A stretch of DNA of 64,000 nucleotides from Trinickia terrae (GTDB lineage Bacteria > Pseudomonadota > Gammaproteobacteria > Burkholderiales > Burkholderiaceae): positions 372,001 to 436,000 of the forward strand of contig NZ_SWJE01000001.1 of NCBI RefSeq assembly GCF_005144415.1. Reading direction: 5' to 3'. The notes beneath the pieces were generated by a model. That model had not been told where the DNA came from. It searched no databases and saw only the letters and a program-made list of their open reading frames with translations. The stretch's first letter is position 1. The number at the start of each line of letters is the position of its first letter. The position numbers and the translations under genes are program-made. Below are positions 1-7,329 of the stretch, one piece after another.

Positions 1-666
1 GTCGGGCAGGTAGTTCATCTGCGTCGAGTTCTTCGCGCCGTAGTTGCAGCCGGAGTTGCAATTGCCGCAGCCGATACAGGCGCTTTGCTCCACGCCCGCC
101 GCGTTGAGGCCGTTCTTGAACGTCACGGTGATCGGCGGCCGGTAGAACGCCTCGCGCATGCCGAGCGCTTGCGCCGAGCGCTCCAGCGCATCGAGCTTGG
201 GCAGGCGCGGAAAATCGGCGGGCCATGGCTGCGGCTGCAGCATGGCGACCGCGCGGGCGTAGCCGGCTTCGATGCCCGCCTGGTCGGCGCGCAGCGCGGC
301 GGGCCAGCGCGGGTCGCTCCACAGGCGCGCATCGGGATGCAGCGCGACGTTCGCGTTGATCAGCGACGTGCCGCCCAGCCCGCAGCCGACCACGGCGTTC
401 ACTTCCTGATTGACGTGCAATTCGATCAGCGCGAGCGGCGAGCCGCGCCGCTCGTCTTCGAGATTGAACTGGACGGTGCCGAGGGCGTTTTCGGCCTTCG
501 ACGGATACTCGCCCGCCGCGAATTCGCGTCCGCGCTCGAGGAGGCAGACCCGGCGTCCCGCGCGCGCCATGCGGCTCGCGGCGATGGCGCCGCCGTAGCC
601 GGAGCCCACGACGAGCACGTCGTAATGCGGCTTCAGATCCTCGAGGGGACTCGACAGGCGGTTCAT
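1..666 (-). CDS. GMC-family FAD oxidoreductase (N-terminal part; runs off the window)
   Basis: Reading leftward from an ATG at 666 the frame stays open to the window edge, giving about 222 residues. The start of the protein carries an FAD dinucleotide-binding motif (VLVVGSGYGGAIAA), then the GMC-type GCGLGGTSLINAN segment around residues 95-107. Near residues 205-215 is a cysteine cluster (CIGCGNCNSGC) followed by GAKN, which is typical of the cholesterol-oxidase-like branch of the glucose-methanol-choline family. The product would be a cytoplasmic flavoprotein oxidising an alcohol; the substrate cannot be told. The C-terminal substrate and catalytic part lies outside the window. The gene is followed upstream by an 80-base gap and then another leftward gene. 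Confidence 0.85.
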   Translation of the reverse strand, partial: MNRLSSPLEDLKPHYDVLVVGSGYGGAIAASRMARAGRRVCLLERGREFAAGEYPSKAENALGTVQFNLEDERRGSPLALIELHVNQEVNAVVGCGLGGTSLINANVALHPDARLWSDPRWPAALRADQAGIEAGYARAVAMLQPQPWPADFPRLPKLDALERSAQALGMREAFYRPPITVTFKNGLNAAGVEQSACIGCGNCNSGCNYGAKNSTQMNYLPD

Positions 667-745
667 GCGATCACCTCGCTTTGGAAAATGAGGGGACGTG
701 CGCGGCTTCTCTATGTTAGGCGCTGAATGACGCCATTGCGGCAAA

Positions 746-1534
746 TCAGGCGGCCGCCTCGTTGCAGAGGCAACGGCTTGCCTCGACCGCAAGCAGATTC
801 AACGCGACCAGGATGGCCTCGCGATTCTCGATGTGGATGTCGATGCCGAGCGCGTCCACGAGCCAGCGGCCGATCTTCGTGTTGGAAAAATCGTCGGCCT
901 GGGCCGTCTTTTTCATCGTGACGCCGAGCTTCACGGCGCGATAGTGATATGACGGCACGCGATGCTGTGCCGCGATGCGCGAGAGTCCGCCCTTCGTTTC
1001 CGAGCCCCAGCCCAGGCTGCCCGCGAGCACGACCTGCTCGGGCGCGTCGAGTCCGGCGATGAAGCGGCGCGCGGCTTCGCGCACGCGGGCTTCGTCGAGG
1101 CCGTACTGCTTCAGCACGCCGTCGACGGGATCCTCGAGCGCATGCGCGTGCGCATCGATTTCCTGCTCGATGCCCTCGACTTCCATCGACACGTTGCGCT
1201 GATGGCTCGCGCTGCGCAGGCAGTCGATGAGGTAGCGGCGGAAATACGCGCAGATTGCGTAGCGGGACGACGGTGCGCTGTCCGGGCAGGCGTGCGATTC
1301 GGCGTGGCCGGGTTCGAGCCGGAGCACCTTCGCGTAGATGAACTGCGCGACGAGCTCTTCCTTGTCCTCGGCGAGCGCGTGCAGCTCGAGCGGGTGGTAG
1401 GCGCGCAGCGCGCTTCGCACGAGCTCGCACATCGACACCATCTCGTCGCCCGACAGCTGGTTGCGGCGGCGCCAGAGGTCGGGGAGGAGGGTATTGTCGC
1501 TGTGTGAGAAGTCGTGGCTGATCAGGGCGCCCAT
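746..1534 (-). CDS. Sigma-70-like regulatory protein, divergent (hypothetical)
   Basis: A 262-residue protein. I chose the ATG at 1534 because GGAGGC lies just upstream; the frame is open to 1585 but has no better start. I do not recognise a named family. The middle (AYFRRYLIDCLRS, about residues 95-107) resembles the end of sigma-70 region 2. The stretch DAPEQVVLAGSLGWG...IAAQHRVPSYHYRAVKLGV (about residues 165-205) resembles region 4 with its helix-turn-helix. It is divergent from a hybrid histidine kinase with 216 bases between the two starts, so it may be part of the same signalling module. Alternative: an unrelated helical protein. Function is inferred from architecture only. Confidence 0.5.
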   Translation of the reverse strand: MGALISHDFSHSDNTLLPDLWRRRNQLSGDEMVSMCELVRSALRAYHPLELHALAEDKEELVAQFIYAKVLRLEPGHAESHACPDSAPSSRYAICAYFRRYLIDCLRSASHQRNVSMEVEGIEQEIDAHAHALEDPVDGVLKQYGLDEARVREAARRFIAGLDAPEQVVLAGSLGWGSETKGGLSRIAAQHRVPSYHYRAVKLGVTMKKTAQADDFSNTKIGRWLVDALGIDIHIENREAILVALNLLAVEASRCLCNEAAA

Positions 1535-1750
1535 TGCATGCCTCCGTCTTGTGGAAGAGCTCGAGGGAACGCGGCGTTGGTGCAAGCGTTAAGAGAACGC
1601 TGAAGAGTGGGAGTCGGTCTTCGGCCGCGCGAGAAGTGCCGCCAGTATGGTTTTCGGCCGCGCCGCCGCCTATATGGATTAAGTGGTAGCTGATGGGTAA
1701 ACTCCGGGTAAACCGCCGAAAGCGCCGTGACGTCACAAGGAAACCCCACG
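1535..1750. promoter_or_regulatory. Divergent promoter region between sigma-like gene and hybrid kinase
   Basis: This 216-base region separates two divergent starts and must hold both promoters. The kinase has an AAGGAAA ribosome binding site at 1738-1744 that selects the ATG at 1751 over a GTG at 1727. No clear operator was picked out by eye. Confidence 0.4.
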
Positions 1751-3625
1751 ATGCGGGTCGATCCGATCCAGCGCGCCATCGATGAAGACCTCGTGCGGGT
1801 CCTGTACGCGCAGGACCCGCTTGCGTTTTTTACGCATTGGTTTTCGATTGCGGTGCTGACCTCGATCTATTGGGCCGAGATGTCCGCGCTGCGCTTTTTC
1901 AACGCGTGGTTGGTGTTCTACGGCACGGCCAATTGCCTCGGCCTCGCGCTCTGGCTCTGGCACCGGCAATGGCCAACCGCGATGGCGCCGCGCGCCTGGA
2001 TCAACCTGCACGCGTTGCGCGGCGCGTTGCTCTACAGCGCGCCGGGGCTGTCGATCTGGTTCGCGTTCCACAGCACGCAGGCGGAGCTGCCGCTCCTGCA
2101 TACGGTGATGATCCTGATGCTCGCGGCCGGCGTGTTCATGTCGAACGGCTTCGACACGCTCAATTTCACCGTCGCCATTCCCTTGCTGCTGCTGCCCGCG
2201 GTCGTGCTGCATTTCAGTTCGCATTCGTTCGAGCGGATCGTCGTCGGGGTCGTGCTGCTGTTCTTCTTCTCCGCGATCAACCTGTACTCGATCAGCTATC
2301 GCAAGCTCTTTCGCAATGTCGTGCAGGCGCGTGTCGATCAGCAGCATCTGGCTGAATCGCTCGCGGTGCAGAAGCATGTGGCCATCGAAGCGGGGCTGGC
2401 GAAGACGCGTTTCTTCGCCGCCGCAAGCCACGATCTGCGCCAGCCGCTCCATGCGATCGGGCTGCTCGCGGCATCGCTCGCGGATACGGCGGCGCCGAGC
2501 GCCGAGCGGGCGCGGGCCGCGGAGAACATCGTGCGCAACGTCGATGCGCTCAATGAACTCTTCAACCAGGTGCTGGACCTGTCGCGCATCGAAAGCGGCG
2601 TGACGCAGGTGATGCGCGCCGACTTCCGGCTCGCCGAGCTGTTCGAACGCGTCGGCGGCCTGTACCGGCCGCAGGCGGCGGCCAAGGGCCTCGCGCTGCG
2701 GATCGCGCCGACCTCCATGGTGGTGCACGACGACCCGGTGCTGCTCGAGCGCGTGCTCGGCAACCTGGTGGCGAACGCGGTGCGCTATACCGACGAGGGC
2801 TCGATCTGGGTCGGGCTGCGGCAGGCGGGGCGCGCCGACGGCGGCTATATCGAGGTGCGCGATTCGGGCATCGGCATTCCGCTCGAGGAGCACGAGCGCG
2901 TCTTCGAGGAGTTCTATCGCGGCGCGAGCGCGGAGCGCGATGCGCGCCCCGGACACGGGCTCGGGCTGCCGACGGTGCGCCGGCTCGTGCGCCTGCTCGG
3001 CGGCGAGCTGCAGATGCGCTCGGCGCCCGGACGCGGCTCGACGTTTCGCTTTCCGGTGCGCGCGGGGGACCCGGAGCGTATCGTCGCCGGGCTGGGGGCG
3101 TTGATGCCCGCGGGCGCCGCGGTGGCGCCGGTGGCGGGGCGGCGCATCCTTTGCATCGACGACGAGCCGGCGATCCGCGATGGTGTCGCCAGCCTGCTTG
3201 GCCATTGGGGCTGCGTCGTGTGCAGCGTCGCCGACGAAAACGCCGCCTGCGCCGCGATCGCCGATGGATTCGCTCCCGATGCGGTGCTATGCGACTACCA
3301 GCTCGGCGCTGGCCGCGCGGGCGGGGCGGCGCTCGATCGGGTGCGCGGCGAGCTCGCCCGCCACGGCGCACAGCGCGCGGTGCTGCTGCTGATCACGGGA
3401 GACATGGCTTCGCCCGAGCTCAAGGCGCTCGCCGCGCAAGGCGTGCCGATCCTGCACAAGCCGGTGAATCCCGCGAGGCTGCTGCGCACGCTGCAGGCGG
3501 CATGGCGCGACGCCGACGATGCGGCGAACTCCGCGCCTGCCGCGCCCGCGGCAGACGCGCCGCAAGCGCTGCGTCAGCCGGCGCCGCCGTTCAAAGCGTC
3601 TTCCCAGCCTCGAGCCAGCCGTTGA
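1751..3625 (+). CDS. Hybrid sensor histidine kinase with N-terminal membrane domain and C-terminal receiver
   Basis: A 624-residue inner-membrane sensor kinase. Residues about 1-190 contain six hydrophobic segments without a large periplasmic loop, suggesting an integral-membrane sensor. A short coiled region precedes the HisKA domain with H227 in ASHDLRQPLH. The ATPase domain follows (NLVANAVRYTDEG, DSGIGIP, GHGLGL). A receiver domain begins near residue 465 (ILCIDDEP) with the likely phosphoacceptor D515 (LCDYQLG) and lysine in LHKPVN. The RpfC/NahK-like order suggests phosphorelay or phosphatase control. The partner is probably the NarL-type regulator encoded convergently at 3591-4322, whose 3' end overlaps this gene by 35 bases. 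The start uses AAGGAAA 7 bases upstream. Confidence 0.92.
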   Translation: MRVDPIQRAIDEDLVRVLYAQDPLAFFTHWFSIAVLTSIYWAEMSALRFFNAWLVFYGTANCLGLALWLWHRQWPTAMAPRAWINLHALRGALLYSAPGLSIWFAFHSTQAELPLLHTVMILMLAAGVFMSNGFDTLNFTVAIPLLLLPAVVLHFSSHSFERIVVGVVLLFFFSAINLYSISYRKLFRNVVQARVDQQHLAESLAVQKHVAIEAGLAKTRFFAAASHDLRQPLHAIGLLAASLADTAAPSAERARAAENIVRNVDALNELFNQVLDLSRIESGVTQVMRADFRLAELFERVGGLYRPQAAAKGLALRIAPTSMVVHDDPVLLERVLGNLVANAVRYTDEGSIWVGLRQAGRADGGYIEVRDSGIGIPLEEHERVFEEFYRGASAERDARPGHGLGLPTVRRLVRLLGGELQMRSAPGRGSTFRFPVRAGDPERIVAGLGALMPAGAAVAPVAGRRILCIDDEPAIRDGVASLLGHWGCVVCSVADENAACAAIADGFAPDAVLCDYQLGAGRAGGAALDRVRGELARHGAQRAVLLLITGDMASPELKALAAQGVPILHKPVNPARLLRTLQAAWRDADDAANSAPAAPAADAPQALRQPAPPFKASSQPRASR

Positions 3626-4322
3626 TGACGGCGATCGCGCTCGCCCGGTTGCGCACCGCGAGCGCCCGGAAGATCACGGAAAGATGGACTTTCACGGTGC
3701 CCTCGGCCATGCCCAGCTCGCGCGCGATCATCTTGTTGGTCCAGCCCCGATGCACGAGCCGCATGATGTCCTGCTGGCGCGGCGAGAGGTTTTCCATCAA
3801 ATGACGCTGATGCGGCTGTAGCGCTTGAATGCCGGGCTGGGAGGATGAGGATGACGGGGCGCCTGGGCTTTCCGTCGTCCCTGCAGCGGTGGAGGGGGAT
3901 GCGCCCGCAGCGTGCGAAGAACCGAGCAGGCTGAGCGCCTCTATCGGCACATACGCGCCGCCCGACAGCACGAGCTCGATCGCCTTGAGCATCACGCTGG
4001 CCGGCTGCCGTTTCGGCACGAAGCCGAGCGCGCCGGCAGCGAGCACCGCGCGCATCTCGTCGGGCGACTCCTCGGCGGACAGCACGACCACGGGCAGCGC
4101 CGGGTTCGCCTTCAGCAGCGCTTCGAGCGACGCGGCGCCGCCCATGCCGGGCATATGCAGGTCGACGATCGCAAGGTCGTGGTTGGCGTCGGGGCGTGCT
4201 GCGGCGGCGAGCGTCTCCCAGCTGTCGGCTTCGTCGAATTGGGCGTCCGCGTCGAGACCGCGCAGCAGGCCTTTGACGCCTTGGCGAATCAGCTCGTGAT
4301 CGTCGGCGACGAGGAATTTCAT
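3591..4322 (-). CDS. Response regulator, NarL/LuxR type
   Basis: A 243-residue two-domain regulator. The receiver domain (residues about 1-125) has the acidic pair in VADDHE, phosphoacceptor D54 in AIVDLHMPG, the conserved serine in VVLSAEE and lysine in FVPKR. A Ser/Pro/Gly-rich linker (about residues 140-170) leads to a C-terminal LuxR helix-turn-helix (LSPRQQDIMRLV...GTVKVHLSVIF). ATG at 4322 matches the start of the receiver fold; the frame extends upstream without homology. The gene is convergent with the hybrid kinase and overlaps its end, so the two are probably a cognate pair expressed from opposite promoters. Target genes are unknown; the sigma-like gene nearby is a candidate. Confidence 0.9.
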   Translation of the reverse strand: MKFLVADDHELIRQGVKGLLRGLDADAQFDEADSWETLAAAARPDANHDLAIVDLHMPGMGGAASLEALLKANPALPVVVLSAEESPDEMRAVLAAGALGFVPKRQPASVMLKAIELVLSGGAYVPIEALSLLGSSHAAGASPSTAAGTTESPGAPSSSSSQPGIQALQPHQRHLMENLSPRQQDIMRLVHRGWTNKMIARELGMAEGTVKVHLSVIFRALAVRNRASAIAVINGWLEAGKTL

Positions 4323-4525
4323 GACGCCACCCGCTTTGAGAGGGGTAGCAAGCAACAGTGAGCGTGGGGGTGGTCCATTCCATCTCCGAGTCTGGCTCTG
4401 ATTGTTGTTATACGGCCAGCCCGCCGCGAAACACAAGGCGGGGTGTATTGCAGCGCAGCGAGCGGGCCGCTCTCCGGCTTACACGATAGACGAACCTGCG
4501 TAACTGCTTTTTAACGGTAGGGCGC

Positions 4526-5446
4526 TCAAGCAGCCGGCAACGCGCGTGCGTTCTTCAAATCCTCCACGAACGCAGCGACGATCGGACTGTGACGGCTCGC
4601 ATGCTGCGCGACCAGATGAAACGTCACGTCGTAGCGCAGCGCATCGGGATTGAGCGCGGCAAGCAGCCCCTGTGCGACGTAAGGCGCCGCGAAGTGCTCC
4701 GGCAAATAGCCGAGGTGATGGCCCGACAGGATCAGGAGCGAGACCGCTTCCATGTTGTCGGCCTGGGCCGTGACGCGGTTCGGCGTCGTCGAGAGCTGCG
4801 CCTCGGGAAGCGGGTAGCTGCGCCAGGCCCACTCCCTGTCGGCAACCTCCGCGGGCGTGAGCCGCCCGGCGCGCGCGAAGAGCGGATGTCCGCGTCCGCA
4901 ATAGGCGATTTGCCGCTCGACGAATAGCGGTGTGTATTCGAGCGTCGGCACGCGATGCCAGAAGTAGCCGACCGCAAGCTGTATCTCGCCGTTCAGCAGT
5001 TGCGCTTCGAGATCGCCCGGCGATTTGACCGAGATCGAAAAGCGCACCGCCTCGTCGCGTTTCCGGAAGCGCGCGATTGCATCGCTGATGCGCGCGTTCT
5101 GGCTGATCGGCGTGTGCCCGATCAGGCCGATCTTCAGCGTCCCGACGAGCTTCTTGTCCATGTTGCGGGCTTCGGCGCTGAACTCGTCGGCGGCCGCGAG
5201 CAGCCGCTTCGCGAGCACATGAAAACGCTCGCCTTTCTCGGTCAGCTTGAAGCCGCTGCGACCACGCTCGCAGAGGCGGAAGCCGAGCCGCGTCTCGAGT
5301 GTGGCGAGCTGCGTGCTGATCGTCGACTGGCCGACGTTCAGTGTCGATTGCGCGACCGAGACGCCGCCCGCGTCGACGACTGCAAGAAACACCCGGATCA
5401 ATCGCAAATCGAGGTCAGACAAGGTTCCGAGCACAAGGCCCTCCAT
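4526..5446 (-). CDS. gbuR: LysR-type regulator divergent from guanidinobutyrase gene
   Basis: A 306-residue LysR protein: N-terminal winged helix-turn-helix (residues about 12-70, with the typical GQSTISTQLATLETRLGFRL) and a C-terminal effector-binding domain. It is transcribed away from the ureohydrolase gene with 136 bases between the starts. In Pseudomonas aeruginosa the guanidinobutyrase gene gbuA is controlled by a LysR protein (GbuR) in the same neighbourhood; assigning the name here rests on that arrangement, not on a search. A perfect-armed dyad at 5456-5479, immediately upstream of its own start codon, is a good candidate for its binding and autoregulation site. Confidence 0.75.
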   Translation of the reverse strand: MEGLVLGTLSDLDLRLIRVFLAVVDAGGVSVAQSTLNVGQSTISTQLATLETRLGFRLCERGRSGFKLTEKGERFHVLAKRLLAAADEFSAEARNMDKKLVGTLKIGLIGHTPISQNARISDAIARFRKRDEAVRFSISVKSPGDLEAQLLNGEIQLAVGYFWHRVPTLEYTPLFVERQIAYCGRGHPLFARAGRLTPAEVADREWAWRSYPLPEAQLSTTPNRVTAQADNMEAVSLLILSGHHLGYLPEHFAAPYVAQGLLAALNPDALRYDVTFHLVAQHASRHSPIVAAFVEDLKNARALPAA

Positions 5447-5455
5447 CGCGCGCGG

Positions 5456-5479
5456 TTACATCGATATATATAGATGTAA
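5456..5479. promoter_or_regulatory. Inverted repeat, candidate LysR operator
   Basis: TTACATC (5456-5462) and GATGTAA (5473-5479) are perfect 7-base arms around an AT-alternating centre. The dyad lies in the divergent intergenic region, 10 bases from the LysR start. Position and symmetry fit a LysR site; binding is inference. Confidence 0.5.
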
Positions 5480-5582
5480 GCATCCGAAATTTGTCATTCA
5501 AGTTTTCTTTGTGGCCGCTTAAAACTCAGCCCTATAGCCGGAACGAATGATACGGCTCATTGAATGTAATTCGGAGGAAACG

Positions 5583-6536
5583 ATGGTGGCCGAGTATTTT
5601 CAACCTCTTGGCGGCAACGAAATGCCGCGCTGCGGGGGCATCGCGACGATGATGCGCCTGCCGCACCTGTCGAGCGCCGAGGGGCTCGATGCATGCTTCG
5701 TCGGCGTGCCGTTCGATCTGGGCACGTCGAACCGCACTGGCGCGCGTTTCGGGCCGCGACAGGTGCGCACCGAGTCGGTGCTGCTGCGTCCCTACAACAT
5801 GGCGACGCGCGCCGCGCCGTTCGATTCGCTGCGCGTCGCCGATATCGGCGATGTCGCGATCAACCCCTACAACTTGCACGACTCGATTGCGCGCATCGAA
5901 GCCGCGTATGGCGAGATCCTGAAGCATGGGGCGACGCCGATCACGCTTGGCGGCGATCACACGATCACGCTGCCGATCTTGCGCGCGATCCACGCGAAGC
6001 ACGGCAAGGTCGGACTGATCCACGTCGACGCGCACGCGGACGTCAACGACACGATGATGGGTGAAAAAATCGCGCATGGTACGCCGTTTCGCCGCGCGGT
6101 CGAAGAAGGGCTGCTCGATTGCGAGCGTGTCGTGCAGATCGGCTTGCGCGGCACCGGCTACGCCGCCGAGGATTTCGACTGGTGCCGCGCGCAGGGCTTT
6201 CGCGTGGTGCAGGCGGAGGAATGCTGGAACCGTTCGCTCGAGCCGCTGATGGAGGACGTGCGCGCGCGTGTCGGTGACGGCCCGGTCTATCTGAGCTTCG
6301 ATATCGACGGCATCGATCCCGCCTATGCGCCCGGCACGGGCACGCCGGAGATCGCGGGCCTGACGGTGCCGCAAGCGCTCGAAATCGTGCGCGGCTGCTG
6401 GGGGCTGAACCTGGTCGGCGCGGACCTCGTGGAAGTGGCGCCGCCTTACGACCCGTTCGGCACGACGGCGCTCCTTGGCGCCAACCTCGCTTATGAGATG
6501 CTGTGCGTTTTTCCGGGCGTGAAGCGCCGCGGCTGA
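5583..6536 (+). CDS. gbuA: Guanidinobutyrase/agmatinase-family ureohydrolase
   Basis: A 317-residue arginase/agmatinase-fold enzyme that hydrolyses a guanidino compound to urea and an amine; 4-guanidinobutyrate (to GABA) is the likely substrate. The N-terminal signature QPLGGNEMPRCGGIATMMRLP and the overall sequence recall Pseudomonas GbuA/GpuA rather than the agmatinases. Binuclear Mn ligands are visible in GGDHTIT, HVDAHADVND and SFDIDGIDPAYAPGTGTPE. The ATG at 5583 has a strong GGAGGAAA site (5573-5580). It is divergent from a LysR regulator and followed by a transporter fragment, the arrangement seen for guanidino-acid utilisation loci. Substrate preference against agmatine or guanidinopropionate cannot be settled from sequence alone. 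Confidence 0.85.
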   Translation: MVAEYFQPLGGNEMPRCGGIATMMRLPHLSSAEGLDACFVGVPFDLGTSNRTGARFGPRQVRTESVLLRPYNMATRAAPFDSLRVADIGDVAINPYNLHDSIARIEAAYGEILKHGATPITLGGDHTITLPILRAIHAKHGKVGLIHVDAHADVNDTMMGEKIAHGTPFRRAVEEGLLDCERVVQIGLRGTGYAAEDFDWCRAQGFRVVQAEECWNRSLEPLMEDVRARVGDGPVYLSFDIDGIDPAYAPGTGTPEIAGLTVPQALEIVRGCWGLNLVGADLVEVAPPYDPFGTTALLGANLAYEMLCVFPGVKRRG

Positions 6537-6552
6537 GTGCGGGCTGCCCGCC

Positions 6553-6801
6553 GTGGCGAGAGGCCGCGGGCGGCCGTTCGCCACGAAACATAACGGCTGG
6601 ACCCCGCTGGCCGGCGCGCTCGGCATCATGTTCGGCTATCGCGGCGTGATCCTCGCGCTGCTCGCGGCACTGTTCGTGTTCGTCGGCTTCAACGTCGTGA
6701 ACATCATGCTCATCATGGACGGGATGAAGAACGTGTTCGGCGTGGACCCGACGCTCGTCGCCGTTGCGGCCGCTGCCGCCGGCGCGGTCTCAATGGCATG
6801 A
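6553..6801 (+). pseudogene. Transporter remnant (probable sodium:solute symporter fragment)
   Basis: This 82-codon frame looks like an internal piece of a membrane transporter, not a full gene. From about residue 14 it encodes WTPLAGALGIMFGYRGV and then two hydrophobic segments (about residues 30-50 and 66-80), before stopping at 6801 just where a longer protein would continue. Sodium:solute symporters occur beside guanidinobutyrase genes in other bacteria, which fits an eroded partner transporter. A perfect hairpin (6785-6806) sits at the truncation point, and the lower-GC island begins right after it. The family assignment is from memory of the motif style and is tentative. Confidence 0.5.
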
Positions 6802-6806
6802 GACCG
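6785..6806. repeat. Perfect 8-bp inverted repeat at the transporter breakpoint
   Basis: CGGTCTCA (6785-6792) and TGAGACCG (6799-6806) form an 8-base-pair stem with a 6-base loop. There is no following T tract, so it is not an obvious intrinsic terminator. It overlaps the stop of the transporter fragment. Confidence 0.5.
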
Positions 6807-7009
6807 AGCGCATCGCAAAACGAATTGTTCAGGGCAGGGGCGACTAATTAAGTAGCTGCCTCGATACGTTCGTTGTCACGGGACAATTGAACAAGCGGAT
6901 CACTCCAACAAAAAAACTGCCCAATTCTTCATAAAAAAGCGGGTGCTCCTCGTTTACCGATTGTCACGTCAACCCCGACGTGATTTTCAACCGCTCAAGG
7001 AGATCCATC

Positions 7010-7243
7010 ATGCCGAACATCAGCGATATTCATCGCCTCGTCACTGACATGAATAACAAGAACATCCTGAATACCAGCACCACGCTGAACGATTTGCTAT
7101 CCATTTCTGCGGACAATATCACCAATCCAGGCGTTCAGGCCGGCTGGTACGCATTGGGTGGTGATCACTATGTCATCGTCTGTGGCCAAAACCCGGGTAG
7201 TGCTGTGATCAATCAAGGTGCCGCTGCGCAAGGAAACGGCCAG
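7010..7243 (+). CDS. Small 77-78-residue peptide, candidate precursor peptide (unknown)
   Basis: ATG at 7010 has an AAGGAGAT site just upstream, so initiation there is strong; the stop TAG follows at about 7244-7246. The peptide has a polar, Asn/Asp/Ile-rich first half (IHRLVTDMNNKNILN) and a Gly/Ala/Gln-rich second half containing GVQAGWYALGG, one cysteine (VIVCGQNPG) and the tail GAAAQGNGQ. There is no signal peptide or membrane segment. This leader/core-like asymmetry, the strong ribosome binding site, and the hairpin between it and a large downstream gene recall ribosomally made, modified peptides. I do not recognise a family. It sits in a stretch with more A+T than its neighbours, suggesting transfer. 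Confidence 0.6.
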
Positions 7244-7287
7244 TAGCCCGACTTGGAAGTCCCAGACTTGGCACACGTAGCCATTTC

Positions 7288-7314
7288 CGCCCGCGAAGCT
7301 GCGGGCGAATTTTT
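7288..7314 (+). terminator. Attenuator-like intrinsic terminator between peptide gene and downstream gene
   Basis: CGCCCGC (7288-7294), a 6-base loop and GCGGGCG (7301-7307) are followed by AA and five T residues (7310-7314), then the next ATG at 7330. It would end most transcripts after the small gene and allow limited read-through, giving much more peptide than downstream protein. Confidence 0.65.
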
Positions 7315-7329
7315 CAAGCGAGCCCACCA

